A DNA stretch of 64,000 bases from Warburgia ugandensis. Taxonomy: Eukaryota > Streptophyta > Magnoliopsida > Canellales > Canellaceae. The stretch is taken from NCBI GenBank assembly GCA_035236585.1, contig CP141135.1, positions 6,482,001 through 6,546,000 on the forward strand, read 5' to 3'. The notes under the pieces were generated by a model, which worked only from the letters and a program-made list of their open reading frames with translations, was not told the DNA's origin and ran no database searches. Shown here piece after piece: positions 14,201-26,645 of this stretch; position 1 is the stretch's first letter, and the number at the start of each line of letters is the position of its first letter. The position numbers and the translations under genes are program-made.

Positions 14201-17200
14201 TCTGTTGTTGTTGAATTTAGCAGATCTTTCTATTGAAACTCAGCTTATTCCTAACTTGAACCTTATTTTTGTGTACTAGTGCATTTTTCTTGATGTAGTT
14301 TTTATAAAAAACCTGCAGGTTATTCGGTCCTTACTTCCGGACCCATCAAAGCAAGATCCTTTACTTGTTGAAAATGTTCCAGATCCTCTTGCTGGTGAAC
14401 AAGTAAGCTTCAAGCGGTCCAAAGTTCTGTTGTTTTTTAGCTCCATATATGCAATTATTTAATTAATAATTACAGATGGTGCCATGCTACCTCATACTTA
14501 GATTGGTTATGAATTTTCAAGTTAATCAGCTCAACAACTTGCCTGTTTGTAGCCTTATGCAACTGTTGTGGATATATGCTAGAAAACAAATGAATTCCAT
14601 AACCTAGTTACTGTTTATGTATAAGGTAGTTTTTTATTAGTGATTCCATGCTAAAATGATCTTGGGAAAGAGAAGTAGGTTTTCTGCTGTCCCATTCCAG
14701 AATTTGATACTTTACTTTTTGCAAATTTTGTTCTTGTCTATCTGTTGATGCTGCATATTGACAGTTAATACTAAGTGTATTTCTTACCTCATCAGACATG
14801 GCCAACAGAAGCAGAGATGGCAGAAGCTGATACACTTAATAAAAGCAAAATGCTAAAATGGAGGAATCTTCCTCGAGGGACCTCAGATTACCAGGTTTGT
14901 TTTTCATTGTTGTGGTGCATTAAATTTTAAATATCTGTGCTAATGATTTCTTCCGTCCAAAAGTGTAGGCTGAACTATTAATTGCTTCAATCTTTGTGTA
15001 CTTTCAGGCTACTTGGATTGTGGATGATACAGATGATGAAGAATCAGATGGCCTTGTGGATCAAGGTGATGGGATGGTATTGGATGAAGGGCAAAGTGAT
15101 CCTTTTGCAGGGGACGGAAATGATCAGTTAGATTTCAATGAAGATCAAGTTTCTCTTGTGTTTGGTGGCAGAGGTATTGATGAAGAATCAGAAGCTGATA
15201 CAGCTATGGAGGTAAGCTTTCTATCTACTTTAGGCCCTTGTGATCTGCCCCTTCCCCGGACCTCGTTTGGGCGGGAGTTTTGTGCATCGGGGCTGCCCTT
15301 TTTAACTTGTGTCTGAGACTTTATTGGGCAGCTCTTCACTGTATTCTCACTTCAAAATTTTAAGTACCTTAAAGTAATCCTGTGGTACAAGATTTTGTCC
15401 ATGAAGAGGAAATTTATGTTTTATTCACCAATGGTTTTGGACCTTTTTGGTTTTGCAAGCATAAGGTGTATCAGTCTTGTAAAGCAAAGAGATGGTTGGG
15501 GAGTATTCCTTGCCATTAGATGAGGTTATGGCAGCAGGTGTTGGTTGTGGCTGCAATGTGTGTATACTTTTTACTTTGAAGCAATTAGAAAGTTGAAACC
15601 AATAACAAAAGTTGCCGTAGAGACAACCTTATTCAAGTTTAAAGAGATGGAGTGTGTTCAGGTTTTCACCACATTGTGTTGAAATTTGAAAATGGAACCT
15701 TCCTGCATTTTTAGTAGGAGCATCATTAGCTACTTGAGACGTAGTTGGCCAGAGAGAACAAGTTTAGGTTGCGCACATACAAGTTTGAATTATGTTAGAA
15801 ATTTGATGATAGTCTTAAGCATCAGACTTGGTTTGAATTCTAAAAATTGTTAGAAAAAACTTTTGGACATAAAAACGGATTCAGAATGATATATTTGGTT
15901 TTCCATTATCAAAATTTGAGAATGACAGCCCTCAAACATTGTGGAGTTTTCTTTGCTGTTTTCATCTTCAACTTGGTGTTCAGCTTTCAGGAACGCATCA
16001 CTTACTGAACTTCTACACATGCATAATGAGAAGGCTTCAGATAAGCCCAAGAATCTTATGTTCTCGTGAGTTCTTATTTTCTATTTTCAGGATGGGGAAA
16101 ACTTGACACGAGAACAAATAGAGGTTGAGCTTCGTAAGATTAAAGATGCCCACGCTGAAGATGAGGGTAAAAGTCTAATCTTTTGATTATTATTGCATTT
16201 TAAGGTTTTAGTCACTGTTCGTATGTGATGCCTAGAGATCTGGTGGTCTCTACCAAACTGTATTGGGAGCTTGCCCATTGTAGGCCATCAATCAAAGGAG
16301 GTTACTGAACCTTTTTCTCCTTGATAAGGCTTGCTTCAGTAAAAGAAAAAAAGAAAAGAAAATCTACATGTATTGGGTTCTATTATCCAAATTCAATAGG
16401 CTAAACACTTGAATGTGTTGCTGATGTCCATTTACAATGGTTTCAGAATTTCCAGACGAAGTTGACACCCCACTAGATGTTCCTGCTCGAAAGCGTTTTG
16501 CTAAATATAGGGGCCTTAAGTCTTTCAGGACCTCTTCATGGGATCCAAAGGTAAGTAAAATTACAATAAGCTGTGCAGTTGCTATGGCAATTTTGAGTTT
16601 TGAAGTTCAATTGCTTCATTACTTTCTTTTTTCTATTGATGACAGGAATCTTTGCCTTCAGACTACGCTAGAATTTTTTCTTTCGATAATTTTAACAGAA
16701 CACAGAAACATGTCCTTGCCAAAGGTTTGCAAATGGACAATGGGAAAGAGAATGAGTGTGCTCCAGTTGGTAGTTATGTGAGGCTTTACATCAAGCAAGT
16801 GCCAGTTGATGTTGCTTCCAAGCTATGCATCTTGTCAAAAACATTGCCTTTGGTAGCATGTGGCCTTCTGCAACATGAGTCCAAGATGTCTGTTGTACAT
16901 TTTAGGTATTTTTATGCTACTTCTTCCTTTTTATTTTTTGTTTTTTTTCTCTACTCTTTCACTTACATTCATAGGATTCCATGCTGGTATACTTGTTTCA
17001 ATTCTTGCTGTTATTATCTACATGGCCAGATAACAGAATATAATGTTGTTCTATTTGATTTATTGTGTGTGCTACTCTATGTTATCTTGGTATCATTACA
17101 GACTCCACATCTGCTCCCCATTTTAGTCTGTTCTATGGCACTTGGCATGTAAGCTGCCTTTGGACCAGTGACCCCTATGAAGCACCACCATATAAGGCCA

Positions 17201-19809
17201 CCGAAACTGTTCTCTAATTTCTCTGCCTGCAACAATTAGATTTAGGTGATAATCATAGGCATTGCATGAACTTCTTTGTAGTAGTAGCAAAATATTTAGT
17301 TCATCCTGTTTTCTTTGTTTGTTTTGGACTTACAGTAGGTAAGACTTTCAGAAAGATACTGGCAATTTTTCTCGAAGTTACACGTGAGGTTGCTACTCAA
17401 TAAGTATTATAAATTTTCATTTGAATTTAAATAACATCTGTGTTTTCTGTTTTTCAATGACCCATTATCATGTGACTAATCTTTGGCAGGTGATGCTCTT
17501 AGCTAGCAAGATACATAGGCAATGAATGTATGGCTTGATGTCAGTCTGCCGTATGTTGGGATACTTTGTCTTGTGTAAGGCAAACATAAATTGAAGTTAT
17601 AACCCTGTCATGGCTTTGCTAACGGGTTACAATCTAAATGATTTGCCTCATATCTGATTTGCTCTGGAAGTGGAAACCATCAACTCCTTGTTGTTTGAGA
17701 GCAGTTCTAGCAGTCAAATGTCAGAAACATAGCTGCAACAGTTGCTTCTGAGTAGTGGCTAACCTCACATCTGGATGTTCACATATGGTATCAATGTGGG
17801 ATAATTAAGTGTTGGTTTGCTGCCACCGTCTGTCTAACTTTGAGTATTGAATATAACTAGGGAGCATAAAGTTTTATGACAGTAAAAGCATGTCCTCTTG
17901 GGACTTGTTTTCACAACAATATGAAGAGCAAAGAGGTGCTGTTGGTACTAACTATGATTAACTGTCTGGTCTATTGTACTTGGGTGGAAACATCATAGCT
18001 TATTATACTTTGATATGTTTGAAGAGCTGACATGAGTCTTGACTGCAGCTTCCTGAATGTGAAAACTGAGATGTGCATGTTTTAAATAAATACATGTTTC
18101 ACTGAATTTGTAGAACGCACGAGGTCTGAATGGCATCAAATTTCTAACTAATTATGGCATGAAGTTGGTCACATTCTTATGTTATTATAATCAACATTTG
18201 GCTGGATTTATGCTTTTAGTATGTTGCCTGTTTTGGCTTGTTTGGTGTTGGCTTTCAATAATTATGCCTATCCTTGTGTCCAAATTTTGAAGGAGGGAGG
18301 ATGTATCATTTCTCCATTGGAAACTTGTTATTTGCTTCATTTTGTTTGACTTCTGGACTGAATCTGAGCATCATACTGGGTATCTTGATGGGATTATTAA
18401 TTGTTTACATGTGCTGTAAGTTTAAGTGCTTAATCAGGTTGCAAATAGTACCCTTCTTGTAGAAGCTCATTTCTAATATGCCTGAGCATGTTTTGCAGCA
18501 TAAAGAAGCATGATTCATATGATGCACCTATCAAATCCAAAGAGACACTAATCTTTCATGTTGGTTTCCGCCAATTTCTTGCAAGGTAATAGGAGTAATA
18601 TCAGTACCGGCAATGTTTTTGGTTTGTTTTCCCCTGTAATGATCCTTCTTTGCTCACCACTGCTCCCTTTTATTTAAATAATCCTGTTTTTATGTATGCA
18701 GGCCGATATTTTCTTCAGATAATATAAATTCAAAAAAACATAAGATGGAGAGATTTCTACATGCGGGTCGCTTTTCTGTAGCTTCTGTTTATGCTCCAAT
18801 TTCTTTTCCTCCTCTCCCTTTGATAGCCTTAAAAAGTGAGCATGGTGAAGATGTTGTGCCTGCTGTTGCTGCTGTTGGTTCATTAAGAAGTATTGATCCA
18901 GACAGGATAATCTTAAAAAAAATAATTTTAACTGGGTACAGTCATTTTGTTCCATACTTGTTCTTTCAAAATTCTTACAACTCATATTCTTCTTCCTGAT
19001 TCACTAAACCTGAAAAAGCTGTTTTTCTTATGCAGTTATCCTCAACGCGTGTCAAAATTAAAAGCTACTGTGCGATTTATGTTTCACAATCCTGAAGATG
19101 TAAGATGGTTCAAGGTAGGATCACCTTTCAGCAGAGGTCAACGTCCTATGGTATACAAAGAATTACTGTCTTGTAGGTTTTATAACATGGGCGTGATTTT
19201 GCAGCCCGTGGAGTTGTGGACCAAGTGTGGTTGCCGTGGACGCATCAAGGAACCTGTTGGTACTCATGGTAGGTGGCCATCATTCTGTGAACCATCTTTC
19301 TTTGTGTGTCTTAAAGTTAATGAAAAGGATAGTTACCTGTGTTAGTCAGAGTAGGTCCATTATGGATTGTGAGGGGTCACAGAACATTCAGGAGTTGGAA
19401 GTAGACTACCTTCTTACTCAGCAAGGACTTATTGATTCTTTCAGTAGGACCACAAAGCAGGACCTCTTCATGTGCAATTTTGGCTCTGTGGTTCATTCAT
19501 AGATCCGAGTTCAGTTTTTGAAGTATTTTGCTTTGATGTCCTTTTTGTTTAGGGGTTATTAGCAAAATTTAAGATGATGAGACTGGATGCAATTTCAATT
19601 TTCCTCAATTTCTTTGGTTCGCATCTTACAAGTGCTTTTCGTTTTTCTCCCAGTAATCAAATTTTTTGGGTGCTGAAATTTATTTTTCAGGGGTCATAAA
19701 ATGCGTCTTTAACGGTGTTGTTCAGCAACATGATACTGTATGCATGAGTTTATACAAGCGTGCATATCCCAAATGGCCTGAACAGCTGTTTCCGCTTCGG
19801 AATGCATGA
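5214..19809 (+). CDS. TSR1: Pre-rRNA-processing protein TSR1 (40S ribosome maturation)
   Basis: Twenty-one exons: 5214-5304, 5459-5532, 7570-7647, 8841-8969, 11152-11202, 11308-11451, 11556-11678, 12010-12087, 12607-12699, 12775-12897, 14319-14402, 14796-14894, 15008-15211, 16091-16166, 16447-16550, 16646-16905, 18499-18585, 18702-18935, 19036-19114, 19205-19268, 19691-19809. All introns are GT-AG and the joined frame is open for 797 codons, close to Arabidopsis TSR1. TSR1 is a Bms1-like, GTPase-fold factor that binds pre-40S particles in nucleolus and cytoplasm and is needed for 20S pre-rRNA maturation. The N-terminus is basic ([20 protein letters not shown]). An AARP2CN-type segment covers about residues 230-310 ([15 protein letters not shown]). 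An acidic linker covers 390-457. The conserved C-terminal domain runs from about 460 ([20 protein letters not shown], then [13 protein letters not shown] and [15 protein letters not shown]). No P-loop is seen, as expected for TSR1. No frame breaks; the gene looks functional. Confidence 0.95.
9605..9860. repeat. Degenerate ~63-bp tandem repeat in TSR1 intron 4
   Basis: The phrase tcatcactttatgg or a variant recurs at 9617, 9680, 9745 and 9806, about 61-65 bp apart, each time after agctca-like sequence and before a cacagagaya-like stretch. The repeats sit in the 2.2-kb intron 8970-11151. From here to about 10620 the intron may hold an old inserted element, but no coding domain is recognisable. 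Confidence 0.5.
15229..15304 (+). mobile_element. Au-type SINE 3' fragment in TSR1 intron 13
   Basis: The segment reads cccttgtgatctgccccttc, then ggacctcgtttgggcgggag and gtgcatcggggctgccctttt. This is the characteristic 3' half of the plant Au SINE. It starts about 18 bp after the exon 13 donor site. The tRNA-like 5' part is missing. Confidence 0.7.
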
Positions 19810-21638
19810 TCACAAGCAATCCGGTGCCTAGTTTCTCATGAAGGCAAGATGCTATCTACTGATTGTTGGGAGTGAAGCATTGGTTCAGATGACATTGAGA
19901 CTTAGCATCTCATGTTTTCCAGTTAAGTAATATCCGGCGTGTTTGTACAACTCAAGTAATGAGGAGAAAATTTTGATAACTAAGCCGATCTATGGCTAAT
20001 ATATACAAATCGGGTCTGCAGCAGTGTTCTGCCCGATAATTCATATCTATTTTTTTTATGCTCAATTCGATTTGTTTATATCTGTTGTTATTATATTGAT
20101 CTTGAGTGATTTGCAATTGGTGTGCTTTTGGTGTGGTCTGAGTCACTTCAAGACTGTTTATTGCACTAATCGTTATGCCATGAATATGGTTGTATATTTG
20201 CACACGACTCTAATATGTTAGACTTAAAAACTAGGAAGCTCTTGCCCCTCGTAAAATGGAATATATGGTAACAGAGAGCTAATGCTTGCAAGCGGGGTTG
20301 TCAAGACTTCTGTGATCCCAACTGCTCATTTTTGTGGCTAACATTCAACTTGGCCGATGTCACAAATGTATCTCCTACTGGTAATTCTAATTTATAAAAC
20401 CCTATTTTACGAGTTTTAGATGCGTTGTTTTTAAAATTTTTAAAGGCGAACTGGACAAGGATCTATAGTATGTAGTCTTATCTTGCATTTTTGTAAAAGA
20501 CTGTTTCTATGCCTTGAATCCCTAGCCTTTCTAACTTAAAATGGAAGTATAAAACAAAAAAGTCGAAGCCCAAGGTTCTTTGACTTCTCAGTTTGTCCTT
20601 TCCTTCCGTCCTTACCCAACCTTACAACTTGTCCAAGACATCTAAGGTTCTCCACCATTCTTGCCTGCTCAAGCTTTCCTCTTCTCTGAGTCTCCAATTT
20701 CGCGTTTAAAGCAGCAGCCAACATCTCCCATTCTCATTCATGCCTGGAGTCCATTTGAGATCCCGATAATTTGCTTACGAAACTAGATTTAATTAACCAA
20801 TCGGAAATATATGTCCTTCCCTACAAACCATGCAAAGAACATGATTTTGTGGCGCCTACACTTAAAACAGGTTTGCATGTGACTACTGATGAAGATTGGA
20901 TCAGTAATCCATTGTAAGCATTACGTGTATGGCAAGTTTCTGTAACATAAAGCTGAATACATCATCTGTATTACGAGTAACACTGGTAATCAATCAATAG
21001 AAACAGAGTTGGAACGTAAAACTTACTATGACTAATGCGACCCAGAAGCGACCTTCTCCTTCATATATGACATTATCAGGAAATCCAGGCAAATTGTCAA
21101 GGAAATTGTCCACCTATCCTCTTTTGTCACCTTGGATATAATATTTCCTGCACTTTCCCCTCTAAATCGGCAATAAAATGCATGCTCAAATAAATATTGG
21201 AACAGGGGAGAAAAACATAATAATTTGTTTTTGGTATATTCTCTGCTTAGTGGAAAACATGGTTCACTTTTGGAACATAAGGGAGGGTATGCATGCATGA
21301 CAATCTTAGTTTAGCCCCCCGAGTTTTATACACGTGCAATCGCACCAGAACATACGGCTGCTTGAAGTTTGCCCATTTAATCTACGAAAACTGCTAGCTG
21401 GATGCCGCCTTGGGGACGTTGCTTAGAACTGTAAATCATAAGTCATAGATCGGTGGATCGGTTGGGAGCTGCGTAGAACTGCAAATCACAAGTCATGGAT
21501 CAATGGGGCCTGCGCTAAGAGAGGCGGGTTCCGTTCAGCCAGGACCTGCGGTTGCAGTCCTCACGCCACTGTTGGCATCCCAGCATCCTCTACATCCCTG
21601 AGACTTTGTGGATCTCTATGTGAGTGTTATGAAGATTT
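19810..21638. other. Intergenic region downstream of TSR1
   Basis: No conserved gene is recognised. The first few hundred bases should hold the TSR1 3' UTR. A 62-codon minus-strand frame at 20536-20724 (MLAAALNAKLETQRRGKLEQ at its start) is rich in charged residues but matches nothing I know. Confidence 0.4.
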
Positions 21639-21803
21639 TGGCATCCATTGCACAGCGGTAAAGTTGTTGTCGCGTGACTTGAGGTCACATGTTTGAGGCA
21701 TGGAAACAGTCTTTTACAATGCAAGATAACATTAGATACAATTGACCCATTGTGGTCCGCACCTTTTCTGGACGGGAGGTTCGTCCACTGGGCTGCCGTT
21801 TCA
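21639..21803 (+). mobile_element. Au-type SINE, near full length
   Basis: An A-box-like agcggtaaagttg and a B-box-like aggtcacatgtttgaggc are followed by catggaaacagtc, a cattgtggtccgc segment and the 3' signature ccactgggctgccgttt. The copy is diverged. Au SINEs are tRNA-derived and mobilised by LINEs. Confidence 0.7.
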
Positions 21804-21949
21804 TGCTTACGTTCCGCAGCAGTATGGTTCTTGCTTGACTGACGTTTGGGGAACGGATCTGTTCCCTTCACTTTCCTCTAGCATTTCCCTGTTGCTGGAA
21901 TCGTTCAATTCGGCATCTGAAATCCCAAGTTCCTCATTGTTTGTCAGAA

Positions 21950-23405
21950 CTTGATGGATTTTTTTTCAGTATAGGTACCTTGATTTGATGTCGGCTAAGA
22001 TGAACCAATCTGGATAAGTTGATTATATTCCTGCTTATCCTCAACTTGGGAACATGTTTGAGTTTGCTTTTCGTTGCAGCTTTGTTCTTTTGTATTAAAC
22101 TCTTCTTCGTTGTATGAATCAATTTTCTGATCGCTAGAAAACCTGAGGCCAACTGTAACATCACTGATAACTTCATCATATAAATTATGACCTCCCAAGT
22201 TCATAGAAGGTTGATTGTTAACAGAAGAATTGATCTTTGATCTGCATACCTCAGGATTATGTACTTCTACTCGAGTATTAGTATGACTTTCAACCGCTCT
22301 ACATCCACTTACTGCAATATTAGCAACGAGATGTCCTTCATTCCAAATTAAAATCTGTGATGCAGTCTCACATTCTTTGCTTGATTCGGCTATCCCTCCG
22401 GCATCCCTCTTGCCAGGAATGTCTCTCTACACTTGGCTTCATGGGCTTATCATGAGAACTGCCAATTATGGCATCAATCATTTTGAACTTGAATGACCTT
22501 GCTGGTTATGAAGGTAGATTTACAGTGTATGTCTTGACAGAACCCGCTTTCTGCAGTTCCAATCCATATTCGGGTAGGAAGCTCTACATGAAGGTCGACT
22601 TCTGTGCAGATTCTTGCAACATTGGTCCTAGACAAATTTCGGGTGGAACAGTCCATTGCAATGGCTTTTCCAACCACAGATGCAATAGAGAAAATGATGT
22701 TTCTTCACAATAAACCAGAGGAAGTAAAGGGAGAGCAGCCCAAGTAGCGGTAGAAGACGGTTCTCTTTTTCCATGCCGGAATTCAGGATCCCATTTGAAA
22801 ACCTTCATTAGGTGACCTCCAATCTCCAATCCACCATCTATTCCTGACCCATCTGTGGATCATGTCGATTTCATTATCTAAAATGATGAAGACATGGTGA
22901 AGACCGAGTACTGTTGCAGACCAATTGCCTTTTCATTTCCATTTTCTAGAAATCCAATTCTGATTTGGGTCAAGCTCAGCCAGGAGTAAGGGAACTTGCC
23001 AACAGGACAATACCTGAAATTTCCAGCACTAGCATATTCACTAATGTAAATTGCAGGCTCATCTCTGTCAATCGAATCGTTCCTTGGAGGAACTTCAGGT
23101 GGTTTGTTCTGATTCTTGATCGTTTTCTGGTATCCACCGCTTCTATTCTTCTCAAGAAACGCTTCTTCAGACAAGGATAGTGGATCGACGAAAGAGGTCC
23201 GAGAACTGGCCATATTAGAACCTTTGTACAGTCGAAATCTTTGGTTGAAGTATTATCACCTCCATTACTTCGTTTCCTATGAAGGGCTGCAGTTGCTACC
23301 CAATATGCTCCTTTTGAATCATTGAATAGAGTAGGGAAATCTCTCAAACCAGGATTAGCAGCAGCAGAAGGGGATTTAAGCTTCTGTTTTGATAATCAGA
23401 GGCAG
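21950..23405 (-). pseudogene. Decayed DUF4283/zinc-knuckle gene copy 1
   Basis: Read from 23405 downwards this matches the intact gene at 48692-51624. Shared blocks include EPAIYISEYASAGNFRYCPV with VGKFPYSW, then GGHLMKVFKWDPEFRHGK, and NLSRTNVARICTEVDLHVEL. Near 22680 the frame shifts between the VFKWDPEF block and the RTNVARIC block, so the DUF4283 region is split. The zinc-knuckle segment is lost or unrecognisable. A later segment (TQTCSQVEDKQEYNQLI) aligns with the linker of the intact gene, and similarity fades by about 21950. It is a broken relative, not a functional gene. Confidence 0.75.
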
Positions 23406-24187
23406 CAATTTACGGGTAGTTGTTATAATAGAATGTTCTCTTAATCAATTCTTAGTGGACGCTTTTCCATTCCCATTGGAAACAGTTACCCGCTCCAACC
23501 TGTGGTTCTTCCCTTGTCTTCATCATGGCTTTTGCAGTCTCAATTTCATTACCAGAGCAATGCATGCAGATATAGTTTGCTCTTCCTGTTCAAATGTCCT
23601 TCATGATCAACCGTTAAAGAATGTGGTGAAGACGTCAAACGGGAGAGCTGTTGGGAAGTAAAGTCGTTGGGTGGGACTCTACTCTATTTTTACTCTTAAG
23701 TTGGAGGCAGACATGCACCCATGCATAGCCTTGAATCCTCTTACGCCACATTCAACCACTTAAATCACTCGTCTGATTCTTGAATTGTCCAATCGGCTGA
23801 TTCCTAAGCTTCTAAAGCAACCCAATGCCGGCCTTTACTGTCTTGAATACTGTGTTATTCAAGACAGACACTGGGTGGGTATTAAAACAGCCATCCACTT
23901 GTATGTTGTCAATCAATGGGCCAGGATATCACCACCTACATGAACTTTGTGCACAAGACTGGGTGTTATAGAGTGGAAGTACATATAAAATATCAGATGG
24001 CCTAAGCAATAGTCGAGCCCACTTTTCTAAATGGTCCAAACCGTCTATGTTCTAGACTATCCTATGGATGAGTTGTGCACGAAAATCATAATGCACCGAG
24101 TAATTCTAGCCCTCTATTTGTGCTATTAATAATGACGGTTATAAAAGACAAAAAGCAATGGTTTACGGTCATCACCAAAAGGACTAT
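23406..24187. other. Intergenic; no gene recognised
   Basis: A 90-codon plus-strand frame at 23389-23661 is not recognised and overlaps the end of the DUF4283 copy. The rest is AT-rich single-copy-looking DNA with no further signal seen. Confidence 0.35.
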
Positions 24188-24346
24188 ATCATTATCATTA
24201 TCAAGATCTTATCCTAATTAGGGGTCAGTCATGTTTTAAGTATTTTCCTACCAGTTCTATCCACGTTCTTTTGGGCATTTTCTTTGGCCTTTTAGAATCT
24301 TCTACCTACATTGTCTCACTCATTCTAACTGATACCATTTTCGTTC
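24188..24346 (-). mobile_element. RTE-type LINE 3' fragment
   Basis: The plus strand reads atcattatcattatcaagat, then cctaattaggggtcagtcat. On the minus strand this is the terminal signature of the LINE at 52567-56149, ending in a GAT-rich tail. The copy is 5'-truncated and also lacks internal bases that are present in the copy at 26243. Confidence 0.75.
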
Positions 24347-25302
24347 TTCATTAGACAAAGCGCTACATATGAATGGCTAATATAATATAATCAAATGGTG
24401 GGTAAGTTTTTATGTCTCTCACTCGAAGCACATGCAACAAGAGAAATGGTTGCCATCATTGAAATAGTGGAGCCCAATGGTATTACATACCCGGTAACAT
24501 TTTCCATGCATCCAGCGTATAACAGCTGCAGGCGCCTCTCTTCACTTGAAAAATATGAGCATGCAAAAGAACAAGTTAGCAACGAGTCCTTTCAACGATC
24601 CACTCCCTTTATCTGGTATAATAGTGCTGCAGATGAGTCGTATGTAAAATTTCCCACTGCAGAACGATTGGAAGCCTTTGATTTGCAGAAAATTTTCAGA
24701 ATTTATAGTTGATTCCTCCAGAGATGTCCAAATATGACAGCATACAGGTATCTGATTGTGGTAAATAGGCCATGGAACATCTAGCACATTTGGTCGCAGA
24801 CAACTTGAATCTCTTCTGAAATACACTAGGTTGCAAGTTCAAGTTGGTGCTTTTCCCTTTGGCCATTGAAATGTCTAGCGCCACTTTCAACCCCTTAAAT
24901 CATCTTCTTAGTCAATAGCAACATGAATTTAAACAAAAGGAAAGATTGATAGTTATTGAAAGAGAAAACTGAATTCAAGATCAAGAGAACCAAGGTAGAC
25001 ATCATTTTAAGAGTCCAAGTTACAAGGAAAGACTTCAAGATAGTCCTACAACAGCCAAACTTCATCTTGCGGCTTGCATCTTAGACAGACCATACACCAA
25101 AATGTTCTCCATGTAGGATTCCAACACAATTATTCTGGGTTGTCGAATATAGGTCTCAGAATGTAGAAGGTAATAGTGATCATAAGTCTAAATGGATCAG
25201 GTGGTTCCATTGTCTTGCATGAGGTTTTAAGCAAATAATAGCCATCATATGAGGTCCAGAGGATGAATCGTTGGGTTCGCCAAACGTGTGGACCTTAAAT
25301 AC
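24347..25302. other. Unassigned region with weak receptor-like frames
   Basis: A 105-codon plus-strand frame (24395-24712) and overlapping minus-strand frames are present. The minus-strand frames contain pieces such as CMENVTGYVIPLGS that faintly recall the extracellular part of LRK10L/WAK-like kinases, which would fit the kinase remnants nearby. They are frame-shifted and the resemblance is too weak for a call. Confidence 0.2.
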
Positions 25303-25458
25303 ACGCTTAGCTGCAGGGGTATGTGGAAGGAGCGGACCTCAAAGGGTATAATAATACGCAGCATTATCATGCATTTTTCCAAGAGATTATTTTCACGTCT
25401 TGAACCCGTATAACTTCCAAGTCACGCCACAACAACTCTACCTTGCGCCAAGGTTCCA
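25303..25458 (-). mobile_element. Au-type SINE, diverged
   Basis: On the minus strand: ccttggcgcaaggtagagtt, a gttgtggcgtgacttggaag segment, a B-box-like acgggttcaagacgtg, then gaggtccgctccttcc. These are in the order expected for the Au SINE. The 3' end is degraded. Confidence 0.7.
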
Positions 25459-25775
25459 GTTCAAAGGAAATTGAAAGGAAAGAAAACAACTTCACTGATA
25501 TTGTCCCGTTGCAACCTTTGAAGATGAACATTTGATCTTGAAAATCCTGGCTAGAATGCTTACAAAATCATTTACAAGGTCTTAACGTCATTCTTCTTAG
25601 TGAAGCTCCCTTTACATTTGCTGAACGTTTAAAACTTCAAACTCATAGATGGTCGATTCGCTGCCTGTTACTTTGCTTGCTCTTTGCACCACTACCCTTC
25701 GATCATCGTCCCTGGAATGAGTTTGTAAGAGAAGCTACAGAATCCAATAAATTCTCCCCTACAAGATGTATGAAG

Positions 25776-26243
25776 TTAACGCCGAGGCGGCATTTGCAAA
25801 TTTTCAATGTTACCGTCCAACATCTCCAGCACTCTCTTTGTTGTAGGTCGATTTTCTAGCTCATGTTGTGTACACCACAAACCGACCAAGCTCATCTTTC
25901 TTGCGGTGCCTACATCTGGGAACCCTTCAACAAACCGTAGCCATCCTATATTCCCTTGAACCAGTTGCTCATAAATCCAAACGTCCAGGATCTGGCTAAT
26001 GGATTCAGAACCATGCCTTCTTCCTCCTACCATTTCAACCAATGTCACTCCGAATCCATAAACATCTGACTTATCACAGGCTAAGCCTTTGACAAAGAAC
26101 TCAGGTGCGATGTAGCCAGGGGTCCCTCTAGCCTGTGACGGATGATTCTCTTCTGCAGGCTGCTGCATTGCAAGCCCAAAATCAGAGATCTTTGGGTGAA
26201 AGTGTTCGTATAGAAGAATGTTATGAGGTTTTATATCATTATC
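25776..26243 (-). pseudogene. LRK10L-type receptor kinase, C-terminal half
   Basis: The minus-strand frame is open from the catalytic loop (IKPHNILLYEHFHPKISDFG) through the APE region (GTPGYIAPEFF), the DVYGFGVTLVEMVGGRR segment and the C-lobe (ENRPTTKRVLEMLDGNIENL), to a stop at 25776. The IKPHNILL, GTPGYIAPE and DVYxFGxxLxEMxGGRR pattern is typical of the plant LRK10L/PR5K-like Ser/Thr kinases. Everything upstream of the catalytic loop is replaced by the 3' end of an RTE LINE, whose GAT-rich tail abuts the GATATAAAACCT codons. No N-lobe is found further upstream. The fragment has no in-frame stops, so the loss may be fairly recent. It cannot be an active kinase. Confidence 0.8.
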
Positions 26244-26645
26244 ATCAAGACCTTATCCCAATTAGGGGTCGGCCACATGAATCTTATTCTTCCATTCCAC
26301 TCTATTAAATACCATGTCTTCATTTAGTCCCAAAGGTTTTAAATCTTTCCTCACCACTTCTATCAACGTTCTTTTGGGCCTTCCCCTTGCCCTTTTAAAA
26401 CTTTCTCCTTGTATTGTCTCACTTTTTCTAACTGGTGCCGTTGTTGGTCTCCTTTGAACATGTCCAAACCATCTAAGTCTAGTCTCCCTCATCTTATTAC
26501 CTACTGGTGCTATTCCTAAATTTCTTCAAATATTTTCATTTCGAATTCTCTCTTTTCTTGTCTTACCACTCATCTATCTTAACATCCTTATTTCTGTGAC
26601 GCTCATCCTATGAGTATGATGTTCCTTAACTGCCCAACGATCACC
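26243..26645 (-). mobile_element. RTE-type LINE, 5'-truncated, in the kinase gene
   Basis: The minus strand runs from cgttgggcagttaaggaaca to the terminal ccctaattgggataaggtct and a GATGATAATGAT tail. It is closely similar to 55740-56149 of the full-length LINE. It encodes the end of ORF2 (frame 26262-26492: RLRWFGHVQRRPTTAPVRKS, then RARGRPKRTLIEVVRKDLKP). Only about the last 400 bp are present, which is normal 5' truncation. Confidence 0.85.

Noticed and set aside
24395..24712. 105-codon plus-strand frame
   Set aside because: No recognisable domain, no splice context, and overlapping minus-strand frames look equally plausible. Kept only as an unassigned region.
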